Source: Maylandia zebra (lineage: Eukaryota; Chordata; Actinopteri; Cichliformes; Cichlidae). From it: a stretch of DNA of 64,000 nt. The notes beneath the pieces are model-generated. The model was not told the origin of the DNA. It made no database searches and saw only the letters and a program-made list of their open reading frames with translations. The translations under genes were made by a program, and so were the position numbers. Of the stretch, positions 62,801 through 64,000 are shown in pieces (the first letter of the stretch is position 1; each line of letters opens with the position of its first letter). The stretch covers positions 20,020,878-20,084,877 of the forward strand of contig NC_135174.1 of NCBI RefSeq assembly GCF_041146795.1, read 5' to 3'.

Positions 62801-64000
62801 TTGACCATAATTTCACAAAATTTATATGAATGGATTGAAATGCAGCCCTAAAATAATTAAGTAAAGAGAAGCTATACTTAATTGCTTACTTTTGAAATGT
62901 ATCAAATAAATTTAAAATGATCTTGTCATTTTTCATTAAATTTAGCTTGTACAAATGAGGATTTTAATCACTTTGTTTTGTTCTAGTAAATGCACAAATA
63001 TAAAAACAAACAGTGAAAAACTTTCAAACATGATTTTCTTTTTTGCGTGAAGTGATAAAAAATAGAAAAATATGAAATCCTCCCATTTAAGAAGATCTAA
63101 CCAGTCAATTTTTTGTCTTTTGTCTTTATGTGTAAATGCAATGATTATACGAGACAACCCGCAGGTCCTTTTGCGTAAAAGATTTCAGACACTTTTATTA
63201 TTGTACAAGTGATATCAGCATAATGAAAGTGATAATACCCATGAACATGAAAGACATTTTTTCTTACTGTATTTACAGAGAAGTGTCTTCACATCACACA
63301 CAAAGAATGCTTCTACAAAATGAACAATTTGTAAATAACATAACATTAAATAAACTCCACCTACCTTTAGGTTTACAGCTGAATATGCATATGATGACCA
63401 TCTCTGCACTGCATAGAATTTATACATATACTTTTCCTCATGAACAATGCGGGTTTTTTTCCTAATAATAATAACAATAATAACAATAATACTGCTCTCG
63501 TGATGCATATAGGCGGCCTGTAAATAAACATTAATGAGAACTAAGTCTTTGGCAAATGCAAATACATTCACTTGACAGATGAAGAAACCATCATTCCAGC
63601 TTGATTCAAACAAATGACTTGGCCTGAAACATGTTGGAGGGGGAGGAGGGGGCTAAAGTTAGGAAGGAGCATGTTTAAGGCATTTAGCTGAAAACGTCGC
63701 CCTGCTTTTTGATTTTATTGGAGTCATCAGAATCATCTTATCAGCGTGAATCTGAACGCTTCAGTTATCAGACTAGACAAATGATGATAGTGTTTTTACT
63801 TGGGATGGCTGTTATATCCTTTTTTTGTGGTTGAATGCCAAAGACTTAATCAACTTAAATAGAAATGTAAGCTGTGAGAACATAGTATAGTGCACGCCAA
63901 GGCAGTGACATGATGGGCCTTGAAATACAAGATTAACTGTAAGTGCCTTTTGGACTTACAGCCGGTTTTGTGAAATAAAGCAAAGATGCATGTCAGTTTT
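62801..64000. other. non-coding, nothing recognised
   Basis: AT-rich sequence with a short (TAA/CAA)n tract near 63462-63492. No exon of a neighbouring gene is visible before the window ends. Confidence 0.45.

Noticed and set aside
1-64000. CRISPR arrays, operons, phage or bacterial features, tRNA or rRNA genes
   Set aside because: None seen. The sequence is eukaryotic with spliced genes; no cloverleaf or rRNA segment was recognised.
63600-64000. First exon of the next developmental gene at the right edge
   Set aside because: No open frame with family resemblance or CpG-rich promoter was visible in the last kilobase.

Overview
The window is vertebrate nuclear DNA, almost certainly from a ray-finned (teleost) fish. 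It has compact multi-exon genes with GT-AG introns, whose proteins match vertebrate families. Its interspersed repeats (hAT, Harbinger and Tc1/mariner elements, L2-like tails, TATATAGCGCTTT-type repeats) are typical of teleost genomes. All reading was by eye, so homology calls rest on recognising family sequence, and splice sites were chosen so that phases agree across exons.

The left third (1-19340) is a compact block of four housekeeping-type genes. On the minus strand, in order along the plus strand, are sec31b (COPII coat; 18 coding exons, C-terminus cut off by the window edge), ndufb8 (complex I accessory subunit; 5 exons) and a selenium-dependent glutathione peroxidase (gpx9-like; 5 exons, in-frame UGA for selenocysteine and a form-II SECIS element in the 3' UTR). 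On the plus strand follows fbxl15 (SCF ubiquitin-ligase receptor; 4 exons). The sec31b-ndufb8 adjacency matches human 10q24, which is why the first gene is called sec31b rather than sec31a. About 260 bp separate the 3' end of ndufb8 from the 5' region of sec31b. The ndufb8 promoter carries a perfect NRF1 palindrome. The glutathione peroxidase reading frame has a 2-nt surplus near codon 12, either a frameshift allele or a sequence error. ndufb8 intron 3 is a transposon trap with a Harbinger element that itself contains another repeat.

The right two thirds (about 20.6-64 kb) hold no recognisable gene. Transposons are sparse between 20 and 58 kb and denser from 59 to 63 kb. Between them are blocks of mixed, non-repetitive sequence with homeodomain, octamer and PBX/MEIS-type sites that look like candidate conserved regulatory DNA. 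In human the sec31b-ndufb8 neighbourhood is linked to HIF1AN and PAX2, so a regulatory landscape of a developmental gene such as pax2a is a reasonable inference. No conservation data were available to test it.

Rearrangement features of note are an apparently identical 155-bp duplication (39341 and 40029) whose inner copy is flanked by a 23-bp target repeat, a hairpin-forming change in a Tc1 copy near 59.6 kb, and a hAT MITE with a perfect 8-bp target duplication.
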